Assembly (NCBI GenBank): GCA_015680685.1
Contig: MNCI01000986.1
Coordinates: 431,326-495,325, forward strand
Direction of reading: 5' to 3'
Origin: Gnetum montanum
Taxonomy: Eukaryota > Streptophyta > Gnetopsida > Gnetales > Gnetaceae
DNA: 64,000 nt
In this document: in pieces, positions 22,297 to 32,760 of the stretch
Layout: each line of letters opens with the position of its first letter
How positions within the stretch are numbered: position 1 is the first letter of the stretch
Position numbers and translations under genes: made by a program
Notes under the pieces: generated by a model
What the model saw: only the letters and a program-made list of their open reading frames with translations
The model's database searches: none
What the model was told of the DNA's origin: nothing

Positions 22297-25148
22297 ATGG
22301 CACCCAAACAAAAGCGTCCATAGGAAGGAGAACCCTCAAAATCATGGGAGAAATGACCTAGAGTTAGAAGGGGCCAACAGGAACAAGGTCAAGAATAATA
22401 AGAGGTGACCCATGCAATGGAACCTCTTCATGAGGAACCCAAAGTGGAATATGTTCAATAGATTCCAGAGGAAGAAGTGCCCACCGAAAAATCCCAATGA
22501 GGAAAAGCACCTGGACCCATGCCAAGGCTTGAGATCACTTTGACTTAATCTTGCTTAGACATCATCAAGTCCTGAGAAATCCAAAGATTAGTTCTTCAAG
22601 AGATAAACTTCAGACCATTTTTTGAAAAAGCTCTAGAGGATGTCAAGACGCAATTGCAAGCCTCTCCCATGTGGCCAATCATCATGTCTAGTGGGGAATG
22701 ATACATGGAAGAGACCTATCTCTTCTGAAATAGCTAAAGGCCAAGGTCCATTATAAAAATCAAGGACATTTAAGTATCCTACTTGGTGGAGGCTATTGCA
22801 TAGGCACTAGTGTTGCTAGACAATGGAATACAGTTGATAGAAATATCAACAAAAGGTGATCCTAAGGAAAAAAGGGAATGGACCCAGTGATGCCACAGGG
22901 TGGACCATAAGGAGTATGGTGCGCTCACACCGATGGAGTGGATTTATTTCAGGATTGCATCCTATCACCTCAATCCAACAGTGAGGGAAAGCAAGATGAC
23001 TGCTTTCTCTACCCAAGCATGTGCCACACTAAGTGAGAGATTTTTCATTAACCTTCCACAGCAAATTTATTTGGAGATTGAGAAGTGCTTCAAGGAGAAA
23101 AAATGTGGAAGGAAGACCATGCCCTTTCTGTGCCTTATTAGAAAAATTTGCAAAAGGGTAGGCATTGTTTGCTATTCTAATGACACTCTCAAACATGCTC
23201 CCTTGGCCTTATGGGTAGAAATCATGAAAGATAAGAAGCCAAAAACCACTCAAGAAGAGGAGCTACCATCACCACCACCCACTCAAGAGACAACATCGAT
23301 GGTCCATGCAGTCCTTGAGCATCTACATGAAATATAAGAATAACTCTTGAGTGAACAAGAGCAACAAGTAAGAACAAGTGGTAAATCCATCTATGTATTA
23401 GCTAGCAATGAGTCACCTTAATGAGGTGGTCCAAATAGTCAGTCAAATGGAGAGGGGTGGTTCCATTTTCTCTATCCAAAGAATGCAGCTGCCTTTAAGA
23501 TTGGATCCCAATGCTCAAGAGGTGACAATGTCACTAGCAACACACCATCGATTCCCAAAAATCTCCAAGAATGCCACCACTTTCTCAATGAGGATGGAGA
23601 AAGGTGAAGAGGCAACTATCTTGGTGATGCAGCACTAAGGATAGGAGACAATGGCAAAAGTTGTAGCTGACAATGTAGCTGAAGTACTAAATGCATTCAT
23701 AGCATCTGTACTAGACATATCTACACTTCAAGATGTGCAAGCATCCATAGCCATGGTCACTGAAAAATTGAATGTAGCCTAGCACAAACAGTTGCTAGAA
23801 TGACTAGTGGGAACCGGGCAATCAACTTTCAACGCCTTTGATCTCCTAGAGAACATCACTGCAACCTATTCAAAGTTGCTAAATGTAAGGGGTAGATACA
23901 TCATCTTCAAAGAGCAACTAGAAATGGCCCAAGACCAAAATCAATGCTTGGCCATGGAGGTTGTTGAACTTTATGCCTGACTTGTAGAACAAGTAATCCT
24001 TAGCCCAGTAGTGACAAGAGATAAAGCTATTAAATAGCTTCAAGAGTGATTTTAAAAGGCTAATAAGGAAGGATAATGACCATCTTTAAATAGTCTATGA
24101 TAGAAGCTGAAACACATTCAATCAAAAAGAACTCGAATTAGATGCACTAAGAGAATGAAGCATTGATCGCACAAAATGATCACTTGTGAAATGTTGATGC
24201 TCAGAGAGAACAAATGCAAGAGTTTATTCATCAATAGTAGGAGCATCTTGCTAGAGTCAATACTAAATTGAGAAAATTAGCCATGGAGAATTGCAATCTA
24301 TCAATGAAGGAGGAACACACCTTGTGACAAAAGTCTACCATCGAGATCGTCACCTAGAAAAAAAAAGCTCTCGAATTTGAGTGAAAAACCACTACAGGGC
24401 CTAGGTTGGCTTGCAAAAGGAAATTAATGAAAAATAAATTCAAAAGGAAAAGATGAAAGTGAATGAAGGCCTCTAGGAACTCCAACAGGGAAGAGAGATG
24501 TGGTAGCCCATCCTTATTGGAATTGATGCCTACAAAAAAGTAGAGATCCACTTGAAGGAGTTGCAGATCGAAGAAATGATAAAGTATATGGAGTTGACCA
24601 ATCTCCATTATGCAAACTTGGCAATGCTGATAGCTAGACAGCGATAGTCAAAATTGGATAAGCAAGTGGCTAGCTTATATTTGCTATACAAGGCCAAGTT
24701 TAAACATCACAAGGACACCAAGAAAAAGCTTGAGATTGCTAACACTAAACTCGAAGTTCTCAAAGGGTGATTCGCAGATCAATGATCTATCACTGAGGAC
24801 CTATCCAGATGGATGAATGACTACCAGGAGCTGAAGAACATAGTGAGAGCATTTGACATTGAACAAAAGTAATTTGTTGCCTAGTTTGTCAATGCTAAGG
24901 AGTTGTTTCTAGCGATCCCGTGTCCTTGGGATGTGCTTGTTCCAACCCACATTGGGAAAGTTGCATGGATGGTGCATGATCCTAGGAGTAAGGAGGAAAA
25001 AATGAAAGCACTACTAGATGCTTTTTGCCTCCTACCTAAAGTTGTAGTAGTAGCAGGACAACCGTAACCACCTCAACCACCACCAATGTGTGTAGCCGAT
25101 GAAGGTCCCTCGAAGCCTCAAGAACCACCACTGCTTGGGACCATTTGA
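22297..25148 (+). pseudogene. A1 extra ORF between integrase and 3' LTR
   Basis: One decayed reading of roughly 950 codons starts MAPKQKRP and ends EPPLLGTI before a TGA. The N-terminus is basic and Gln/Glu-rich. A folded domain at 22,900-23,170 has LTPMEWIYFRIASYHLNPTV, ACATLSERFFINLP and MPFLCLIRKICKRVGI, resembling the Athila ORF / putative plant transposon protein domain. A Pro/Glu linker (ELPSPPPTQ) follows, then a Lys/Glu/Leu-rich region with coiled-coil character and a Pro-rich tail (PPQPPPMC). No signal peptide or membrane span is visible, so an envelope role is not supported. Position matches the env-like ORF of Athila. Many stops are CAG/CAA to TAG/TAA changes. A3 keeps only its end. 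Confidence 0.7.
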
Positions 25149-25384
25149 TCTTCTCCAACAAGCTTCACACCATCAAGGAATGTGTTGTTCAATTTTTGAA
25201 GAGTTATGTCATGGTGTTCAATTTTTTGTCCTAAACACCACCATTTTTGTAATGTGTTGATCTATACACCCTGGCACTCCATTTTTTGTCAAAGTCAGTC
25301 AATTTGTTTTGTTAAAGAAAAGTCAATCAATAATCCCATACCTTCTCAATTTTGTAAAAAAGCTAGAGGATAAGTTTTCATTCA

Positions 25385-25396
25385 GTTGTGGGGGCA
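25385..25396 (+). other. Polypurine tract of A1
   Basis: GTTGTGGGGGCA immediately precedes the 3' LTR. Confidence 0.8.
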
Positions 25397-26329
25397 TGAT
25401 GAGTCATTGTTGGTTGACTACGTTGATGAAGCCTCATCAACACAGTTAACTGCATCGACAAGGCCTCGTTGACGCATCTCGCCCTGCATCGACAAGGCCC
25501 CATTAACACAATGTTTGTTTGTCGCCTATAAACATGCGTCTACCAGCTACATTTATGGTAATCTAGATTTTAGTAGCAGTGAAACTCTTACATTTTTTCC
25601 ATTCAAAAGTTAGAATTTTTTCCCTCGAGTGCATGTAGTAGGAGTCATTAAGTATACGAATTTTTATCCAAGCATTGTTGTACCTAAGCACGATAGTGTG
25701 CATGATAATAAAGACGAGTTTTCTGATAAACCTTATAGCACTTTGGATAGATTAGCTATTTTATTTATGCATTTAATGTTTTCAATTATTTGTTTATTGT
25801 TCTCAGTTATTTCACAAACATTTTCCAGTAGTTGAGTTAATGAGGTAATTAAGCTAGATAGATTAAATACATAAGTACGATTGCTTTGAGCGTAACATGT
25901 ATTCGCTTGGTAATCCCAATAGCGTTATTGCTTAGTATGCCCAATACTATAGTGTTTGATTGCCCAACAGTGGATACATGGATTCAAGACATGTACAAAA
26001 AGTGGGAATGGATAGTTATGTTAGGATTAGTTAAATTATTAGTTAATTAGTTAATTTAGGTTAGTTAATTAAATCCCTTTTTATCTACATGTCAAGCACC
26101 CCAACTATAAAATATAAAAATGATACAAATCAAATGCCTCAATTACACTTAAGCATACCAATGAACATCACAAGTGTAATTGGAAAGATAATAATTGACC
26201 TTAAGGCTAGATTAACTTTCTAAAGAGCTAATGCACTGGAAATGACAAAGTCCGTAGAATTTGATCGAATCACATGTGAACGCTTTGTGATTTGTATGGT
26301 TCGGCATAGGGGTACCTCGCTGCTCATCA
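25397..26329 (+). repeat. 3' LTR of A1, full length
   Basis: 933 bases from TGATGAG to CTCATCA, which are also inverted terminal repeats. U3 contains GTTGATGAAGCCTCATCAAC and related CATCGACAAGGCC units. A degenerate TATA (CTATAAACA) is near 25,530. From about 25,600 it is alignable with family B LTRs. Confidence 0.92.
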
Positions 26330-27050
26330 TAGTTGTAAATGAGAAATATATTAAATCATCTACGTATAAACAAACAAAAATATAATCATCACGAGATACC
26401 TTTTTATAAATGGTTGTTTGGGATTGAAGATTGATGAAGCTTGCTTGCATGAAAAATGCATGAATTCAGGTATACCAAGCACATTGAGCTTCTTTGAGTA
26501 CATATTATGCTTTATGGATCTTGTAGACATGATTTTCCTTTTCTTTATCAATGAAACCTGGTGGTGCAACCACGTATACCTCTTCATGAAGATACCCGTT
26601 AAGAAATATAGAGGCCACGTTGGTAAGTTGCATGGCCAACTTAAGCACCAATAGCAAAAAAGATTCACCCAAATTCCATCTATGAGACAAGAGCAAAGCT
26701 TTCTTCAAAATCACATCCTTTCTGGAGATAGCCTTTGGCAACCAGACAAGCTTTAAATTTTTCCACCTAACCATGTTTATTTCTTTTTATTTTACATACC
26801 CATTTTAATCCAATGACTAGCTTACCATGTAGACAGAAGCGAAACAAGGCTCTAGGTATTATTTTTGTTAATCTAATGAATTTTCGTCTCTCTCCAATGT
26901 ATATCGAGTGCTACTTTGACGATGAAGGATGGTTCCATAACGCCATCATCACTGCTCCCCATCAGCTTGAGCAGTATAAAAAATTCATTAGACATGATAC
27001 TGGTGAAGAGAGCGTATCTCCCACGTCTTGCAATGTCTAACTATGTGCCT
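26330..27050 (-). pseudogene. C1 reverse transcriptase (Copia), N-terminal two thirds
   Basis: Minus strand: GLKWVCKIKRNKHG, FKACLVAKGYLQKG and CDFEESFALVS, then FLNGYLHEEVYVVAPPGFID, VYKIHKALYVLKEA and CLYVDDLIYFSF with the YVDD active site intact. These are canonical Copia RT motifs. It ends at the A1 insertion, and the rest of pol is at 2,485-3,221. Several stops and shifts are present. Confidence 0.9.
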
Positions 27051-27900
27051 TCTATAAGTGACTGCGGGTCAAGCACCTATTGAAATTAGTATCTAGCATA
27101 TTGGAGGCGGGATGATAGGTAGCCAGTTGGGAAGTGGATGGAATGTGCGGGAGAGTGGAGATGGATGACATCGTTGAGGGAGTAAGTGAATTTGAGGAAA
27201 TGATGAGTGATGAACTACGACTGGTTTGACACAGGTGCATTGGCCAAAGAACCAACAGGATGTATATCCCGATAAGGAGCAGGAAATAGAGGTGAATGGT
27301 AATGATCCCATAAAGTGAGAAGCAGACCATAAAATCGTAGCGGAAAAATTAGCGGGTGGTATAGCTAGAATACCGGAAGGCGAATTTGATTGCCGCTGAT
27401 GACTAGGCCAACACAAGGAATATGGATGAGGTGATGCACCCGATGCAGAGGAATGAGCCTGATCACGATACCTTGATTGTTGATAATCAGAGTTATTTTG
27501 CAGCAAAAAAGGATTGTACAATCCCTAGCCATAATGTTTGGAAAATTGTAGTGGTATAGGCCATGCATTGGCTAGTTGACAAAAGGAAGAGTGTAATGTA
27601 TTTGCTGCTATTTGAATCCGCAATGCTGAATGTGTTAGATGCAGTGATAGTTGGAAAGATGAATTGAATGGATAATAGGGCTCCGGCAGACAGGTGACGG
27701 TTCCTGTGATATTTTCACCCACAGTGATAATATCTTTATCTTTTGCATCAAATAACTTTGTAGATGTGATGGATTTCAGAAAAGATACGTCCTTTTTACA
27801 AAGTACAGAGTGGAGAAATTAAATGGCCATCTCTTCAGAGAATTGTATATCACAGGAATCTATCACCCTTTTATTTTCCAAATCCTAGCGCGTGTAACCT
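27051..27900 (-). pseudogene. C1 integrase-RT linker
   Basis: Minus-strand frames are rich in Pro, Ser, His and Gln, as in the poorly conserved tether between Copia integrase and RT. No motif is recognisable. Frames change several times. Confidence 0.5.
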
Positions 27901-28914
27901 TTTGAATATTTAGCATATCTAATAAAAATACAAAACAATGATTTTGGATCTAATTTTTGTTAATTCTGTGCGGGAATGTGGACATAGCAGGCAGACCCGA
28001 ATATTTTGAAATGTGAAATATTTGGAGAATAGCCATACGATAATTCATATGGTGTTTTATCTTAAATTATTGTGGAAGGCACTCAATTCAAAATATAAAT
28101 TAATGTTGAACATGCTTTTGCCCAGAATTTGTTATCTAATCCTGTTGTCATTTCTACCACAATTCTATTTTTCATCTCTGCAATGTCATGTTATTGAGGA
28201 GTAAATGATGTGATGGTTTGATGAATTATTCCATAATTTTTGAAAAATTCATCAAATTCCTTGGAAAAAATTCGCCATCACAATTTGTCCAAATTTTTTT
28301 AATTGTATTGCTACTTTGATTTTCAACTTCTACGTTGAATGTTTTAAAAAATCCCAAATGTTTGATCTTTTAATTTTGGAAAATATCCCCAAGAAAATCT
28401 TGAAAAATCATCCACTATCGCTAGCATATATTTATTTTTTGCTAGGCTCAATGTTTGCATGGGACCGCATAAATCCATATGAACTACATCTAATTTTAAT
28501 TGAGATCAATGTTCTTTCCTAGGAAATGGTAACCTTGTAAGTTTTCCTAGTTGAAATATGCCACAATTATGATTATCTAGCAAAGAAAATTTTAGCATAC
28601 CTCTTACAGTTTCTCCTTTTTGCATGTGGGTCAAAGAGCCAAAGTTTACATATCTGCACCTTACATGTCGTAGCCATGTTATCTCATCTATGACAATGAG
28701 ATAACAAACATCCTTTTGCATCTACACCTTATACATCTAATTCTTACTAACAAGGATAATGGCAATACCTTTGTCATCATCAACCTTAAAATTTTACAAA
28801 CATCTTTTTCAAATTCCACACAATAACCATTATGATATAATTGGCCAATACTTAATAAATTCACTTTGAAAGATCCAAAACATAATATATCTAGGAGATA
28901 ATATATTTATTACC
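27901..28914 (-). pseudogene. C1 integrase (Copia)
   Basis: Minus strand shows a DGEFFPRNLMNFSK segment (normally TDRGGEF...), then decayed equivalents of VAERKNRTIVEMAR and FWAEAV, then PYELSYGYSPNISHFKIFG-like sequence near 27,990-28,060. The zinc-binding part is in 28,500-28,800 with poor preservation. Numerous stops. It would insert the cDNA if intact. Confidence 0.75.
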
Positions 28915-29109
28915 TTAAGTTGTTGTGAAGGTAAGTGATCCAATTCCTATAATGATTAGCTTCTTCCCATTACCTATAGTTATCTTTCCATCATATTTTT
29001 CTAAACCTAAGAATAATTTCTTATTCCTTATCATGTAATTACTACACCCATTATCAACATACCAAATATTATTGTTGTTGCTAGCATTTGGTACCTTTGT
29101 AAAAATCAA
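28915..29109 (-). pseudogene. C1 protease (Copia)
   Basis: The open minus-strand stretch reads IWYVDNGCSNYM, the Copia protease core WxxDSGASxHM with Ser changed to Asn, followed by KITIGNGKKLIIIGIG. The DSG to DNG change would abolish or weaken activity. Confidence 0.85.
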
Positions 29110-29229
29110 GAGTTGATCTTCCTCTTTTTCATTGTAAAATAATGGTTCACCTTTTTGTTGATCCTTTTGTTGATCTTCATTTTCTACAATTTTTGCTTTG
29201 CCTTTCTTTTCATACTTTTTTCTAGACCA

Positions 29230-30063
29230 ACATTCTAGAGTATTGTGGATGTTGGTGCCACAAAAATCACAAGCCTTACCTTCCCTTAATTAATTGGATC
29301 TTCTACAACTACGACCTCCAAATTTGAGGTGACCATGTCCATGGCTTCTAAATGACGATCTACCTAAGGATCTTTAATTTTGATTTTGATAGGACATCCT
29401 TTAAAATTACACTTAAAATGCATTTGTTGTTAACTCCTCATGATCAGTAATTCTTTGCTCATAGGTCCTTAAGCTTCCTACAAGCTCAACCATGGTCATC
29501 TTATCAAGATCTCTTGCTTTTCAATAGCCACAACGATGGGATCATATCATCTAGTTACACTTCAAAGGATCCTTTCAATATCATGCCTTTTCTTAAGCAT
29601 TTCTCCATAAGATTTAAGTCCATTTCGAACTTGTTGAAATTAGCTGATGTATTGATCAATATTCTCTGAATCTAGCATGCATAAAGATTTAAAATCTTTC
29701 CTTAATACTTGTAGCTTGACAACATAAACTTTTGATGATCCCTTGTATGCAACCTCTAGTGCATCCTATGTAGCTTTACTAGTTCAATGCATGATAATTT
29801 TAAGAAAGATTGTCACATCTAACCCAAATTGAATGATGAAGAATGCTTTTGCATCTTTTTTATGAAGCTCCTTCACTTCATTCTTTTGTTCTTCCTTCAA
29901 GGTTTATAATGTTTCTTTATTAACATCTTTGAATTCAATTTTTAACAAAATTCTACATATTATGTAAGATCAAGAATGTCTCCATCTTGACTTCCAAATA
30001 TTCATAATTCTCTTCATTAAAGATAGGAACCTAGAAAGACATGGATCCATGATTTTGGGCCAT
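29230..30063 (-). pseudogene. C1 gag (Copia) with CCHC zinc knuckle
   Basis: Starts at the ATG at 30,063 (MAQNHGSM) just inside the primer site. The core includes VPIFNEENYEYLEVKMETF, a VKLQVLRKDFKSLCMLDSEN-like segment and MTMVELVGSLRTYEQRITD. These are the order and motifs of the UBN2 gag of Copia. The zinc knuckle CDFCGTNIHNTLEC (CX2CX4HX4C) is intact at 29,230-29,271. Several stops. Confidence 0.85.
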
Positions 30064-30096
30064 TCTGGAGAGATTAATTATCAAGAATCTAAACTT

Positions 30097-30109
30097 GCTC
30101 CGATACTAA
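30097..30109 (-). other. Primer binding site of C1 (initiator tRNA-Met type)
   Basis: On the minus strand, TAGTATCGGAGCA follows the 5' LTR, close to TGGTATCAGAGC, the usual complement of plant initiator tRNA-Met. Confidence 0.75.
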
Positions 30110-30110
30110 A

Positions 30111-30462
30111 TGAAAAACCTAAAGGACCTTAGATCTACGATCTAAGCCAAAATACAATAAATAACTTATTTAGAGAAAACATACTCTTGTGAGATTTTCC
30201 TCAATTGCCTTACTAATGAACATATGCTATTGCACGTATATATGCTTTGATCTCCCAAGAATAGATTTGGAGAGATAAGCATGAATCTAGAAAATCATGG
30301 GGATGATCTTTATCATCTCATTTAAGGATCTTCTTAATAGGGAATTATTTAATCATGGGATTATATAGAAATTACATGAATAGGATTTCATCTTATTTAG
30401 TATATATTCATGAATGAGATCTATCTAATTCTTTGGTGGAACATCTAATAATCATATTCCAC
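30111..30462 (-). repeat. 5' LTR of Copia C1
   Basis: 352 bases with TG...CA ends on the minus strand. Same length as the partner at 2,128-2,479, and followed by the target duplication TGAAC at 30,463-30,467. Confidence 0.93.
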
Positions 30463-30467
30463 ATGAA

Positions 30468-30695
30468 CACATATTGTGATGAAAGATCAACAACCAATGA
30501 CTTATAAACATTATTAAGAAGCACAAAATTGGATGTCTTAGTTGCATCAACATTACTAGAAGAAAGTGTCACAATTTTTTTCTTACCAGCTTGTAAATTT
30601 GCATTATGAGAATCAATAGAAATTTCAGCATTGATAAAGGAAGAAGAAATTTCAACATTGGTTGAAGAAAATAAAAATAATATATAATCCCCCAT
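30468..30695 (-). pseudogene. LINE-like ORF1 relic, proximal part
   Basis: Minus strand from MGDYILFLF through KKKIVTLSSSNVDATKTSNF to the Copia insertion point. Joining across the insertion continues into the frame at 2,122 and below. No family motif is seen in this piece alone. The LINE assignment comes from the distal part. Confidence 0.35.
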
Positions 30696-31126
30696 AGGGG
30701 AACTCTATAGAAATTAAATCTAGTGGAAAAAATCTAAGAAAAACCAAATCTATGAAAAAATATCAGATTTTCTAGAAAAACATTACATCCACTGAAAAAT
30801 CAGATTCACTAGAGAAATATTAAATCCACTAAAAAAACATAAGATTCACTAAAAAATTAGATTTTTCTAAAAAGTTGGAACTTTAAATCAAGAGTCTTAC
30901 CTTGAGCTAATACCTTAGTGTTAAACAATTTTACTATAGATACATGCTAAGACATATAGCTAGTATTAGAAGAATTGGATAAGAATATATCTTGGGATGG
31001 ATATATAGTCAAATTATTATGCACTATGAGGGTGATAGGGGAATGGAGTAAGGTGGGAGAATGGTCCTTTTATTTTAAATATTGTTTTATTTTTCTTAGA
31101 TATGTGTGTGTGTGTGGGAAGAGGAT
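30696..31126. other. Unassigned AT-rich segment
   Basis: No supported gene. At 30,770-30,870 there are several irregular repeats of the form A(G/A)ATTCACTA(A/G)A and AAATCCACTA. A short (TG)n run is at 31,102-31,116. It could be the 5' end of the LINE relic. It ends at the A3 LTR. Confidence 0.5.
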
Positions 31127-31964
31127 TGATGAGCAACAAGCAGCCCATATGCCCAACCATATGAATCACTAGCGTTCACTAAGAAATCCAAGCAAATTTC
31201 GTAGACTTTAGCTCTCTAAGTACATTGGTTCTAGGTAGCAAATCTAATGGATGTGATCATTTTCTTCTCAGTTTCACTTGCGAATTGCAAAGGTATGGTT
31301 AAGTGTAACTGAGGCATATGATCTTTATCATTTTACATTTTTTATTTAATTTACATAAGTGCCAAAAATAAAGTAATTAAATATTCAATTAATCTAATAA
31401 CTAAATAATGCTTAGCTAATCTTAACATAAGTATATATTCCCACTTTTTGTACACATCTTGAGCACGTTATAACACTACTAGGTTATCAAGCATAAGTGC
31501 CACTAGGATTACCAAGCATTAACATATGCTCAAAGTGGTCATAATTATGTGCATTAATTAATTGCTATGAATTAATGCTTAAATGCACTAAAGTAAAGTG
31601 CATGAATAATAAATACATGAAGTAAACATTAAGCTAAGTCCAAGTGCTGCAAGGTTTATCAAGAAAGCTCATCTTTATTGCCATTCACATTGAGGTGCTT
31701 AGGTACATCAGTGCTTGAATAAAAATCTATATACTTCTCAACAACTACTATGAACACTTAGAAAATATTTTAACTCTAGGAAGATAAAAATGCAAGAGTT
31801 CAGCTAGCAACTAATGACCAAATGCCATAAATGCAGCTAGTGCATGCATTTATATAGATGAAACAAGACACTATGTCAATGTGTACGCATTGATGCAAAA
31901 ATCAATGCATCAACGTAATCGTGTCAATGGAATCCCATCGATGCGGTCAAATAATAACTCATCA
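31127..31964 (-). repeat. 3' LTR of A3
   Basis: Ends TGATGAG and CTCATCA on the plus strand. U3 (31,840-31,960) carries the ATCGATG-type units of family A, and the rest aligns to 25,397-26,329. The purine tract (TACCCCC on plus) follows at 31,965. Confidence 0.9.
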
Positions 31965-32169
31965 TACCCCCATGATTGAATAAAAACTCATCCTGAAGTG
32001 AACAAAAGGAGGAACAAGTTTCTTACAAAATTTTTGGAAACACAAAAACTAACTTAGATTGATACTAAGTGCCCAAGTGTACAAATTTATAATTTTTACA
32101 AAATTTGATGTTCATGATCATAAAATTGAACACCATTACAAAAACTAATGGCTTGAAGATAAGGATAAA

Positions 32170-32760
32170 AATCAAATGGTACCAGGAAATGGAGGTTCTT
32201 AAGATGCCAAAAAAAATTCTCTTGCCTCTAGTGCATGTGATTGTTGTGGTTGTAATTGTCCAGCTGTAGCTACAATTGCTGGTGGAAGATAGAAAGTATC
32301 CAGCAATGCTTTCATCTTCTCCTCCTTACTCTAGGGATCATGCATGGTTCACACAATGTTGCCAATATGGGCTAGCATGGGAACATCTCATAGATAGGGC
32401 ATTGCTAGGAATAGCTCCTTCATGTTGAAAAACTAGGTTGCAAATTATTTTTATTCAATATTAAACACCTTGATAACATTCTACAATTTCTAGTAGTCAT
32501 TCATTCTATGGGTCAGGTCCTCAATAGTTGATCTCTAATCAGTGAAATATGCTCTAAGAACTTCAAGTTCAACATTTGTCATTTCTTACTTTTTCTTGAT
32601 CTCTTTGTAATGCTTGAACTTGGCCTTGTACAATAAGTACAAGCTAGTTCCTTGCTTCAATTCTAATCATCAACATTACTAAGTTTGCATATTGGAGGTT
32701 GGCAAGCTAAGTTGCTAAGTTGTTGAGTACTTCTAGGCCACTTATCCCTCTATTGGAATG
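32170..32760 (-). pseudogene. A3 extra ORF, C-terminal remnant
   Basis: On the minus strand it aligns with A1 24,640-25,110. This includes the region coding for MKALLDTFYLPPAIVA-like sequence and the Lys-rich part before it. The N-terminal MAPK part and the folded domain are absent, evidently by deletion. Confidence 0.65.

Larger units (their letters stand above)
3225..26329 (+). mobile_element. Gypsy A1: Athila-like LTR retrotransposon (family A), interrupted by B2
   Basis: The order is a 5' LTR lacking its first ~50 bases, primer site, gag, protease, RT, RNase H, integrase (split by B2), a 2.1 kb untranslated part, an extra sense ORF, purine tract and full 3' LTR. RT before integrase and no visible chromodomain, the FMDD active site and the position of the extra ORF fit the Athila branch of the Athila/Tat clade. 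It is inserted in the RT of Copia C1. The left edge lost both LTR sequence and flanking Copia, so no target duplication survives. Confidence 0.88.
2128..30462 (-). mobile_element. Copia C1: Ty1/Copia LTR retrotransposon, minus strand, with nested Gypsy elements
   Basis: The element is bounded by two LTRs of exactly 352 bases and a perfect 5-base target duplication. On the minus strand the order is 5' LTR, primer site, gag with CCHC knuckle, protease, integrase, reverse transcriptase, RNase H, purine tract, 3' LTR. Integrase before RT is the Copia order. A 23 kb Gypsy insertion (A1, itself carrying B2) sits inside RT and has removed a stretch of about 55-60 codons. All domains carry stops or frameshifts, so it is a dead copy. 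Without nested material it would be about 5 kb. Confidence 0.92.

Noticed and set aside
22297-25148. Envelope gene in family A
   Set aside because: Position fits, but no signal peptide, membrane span or fusion-like segment is visible. Better described as an Athila-type extra ORF.
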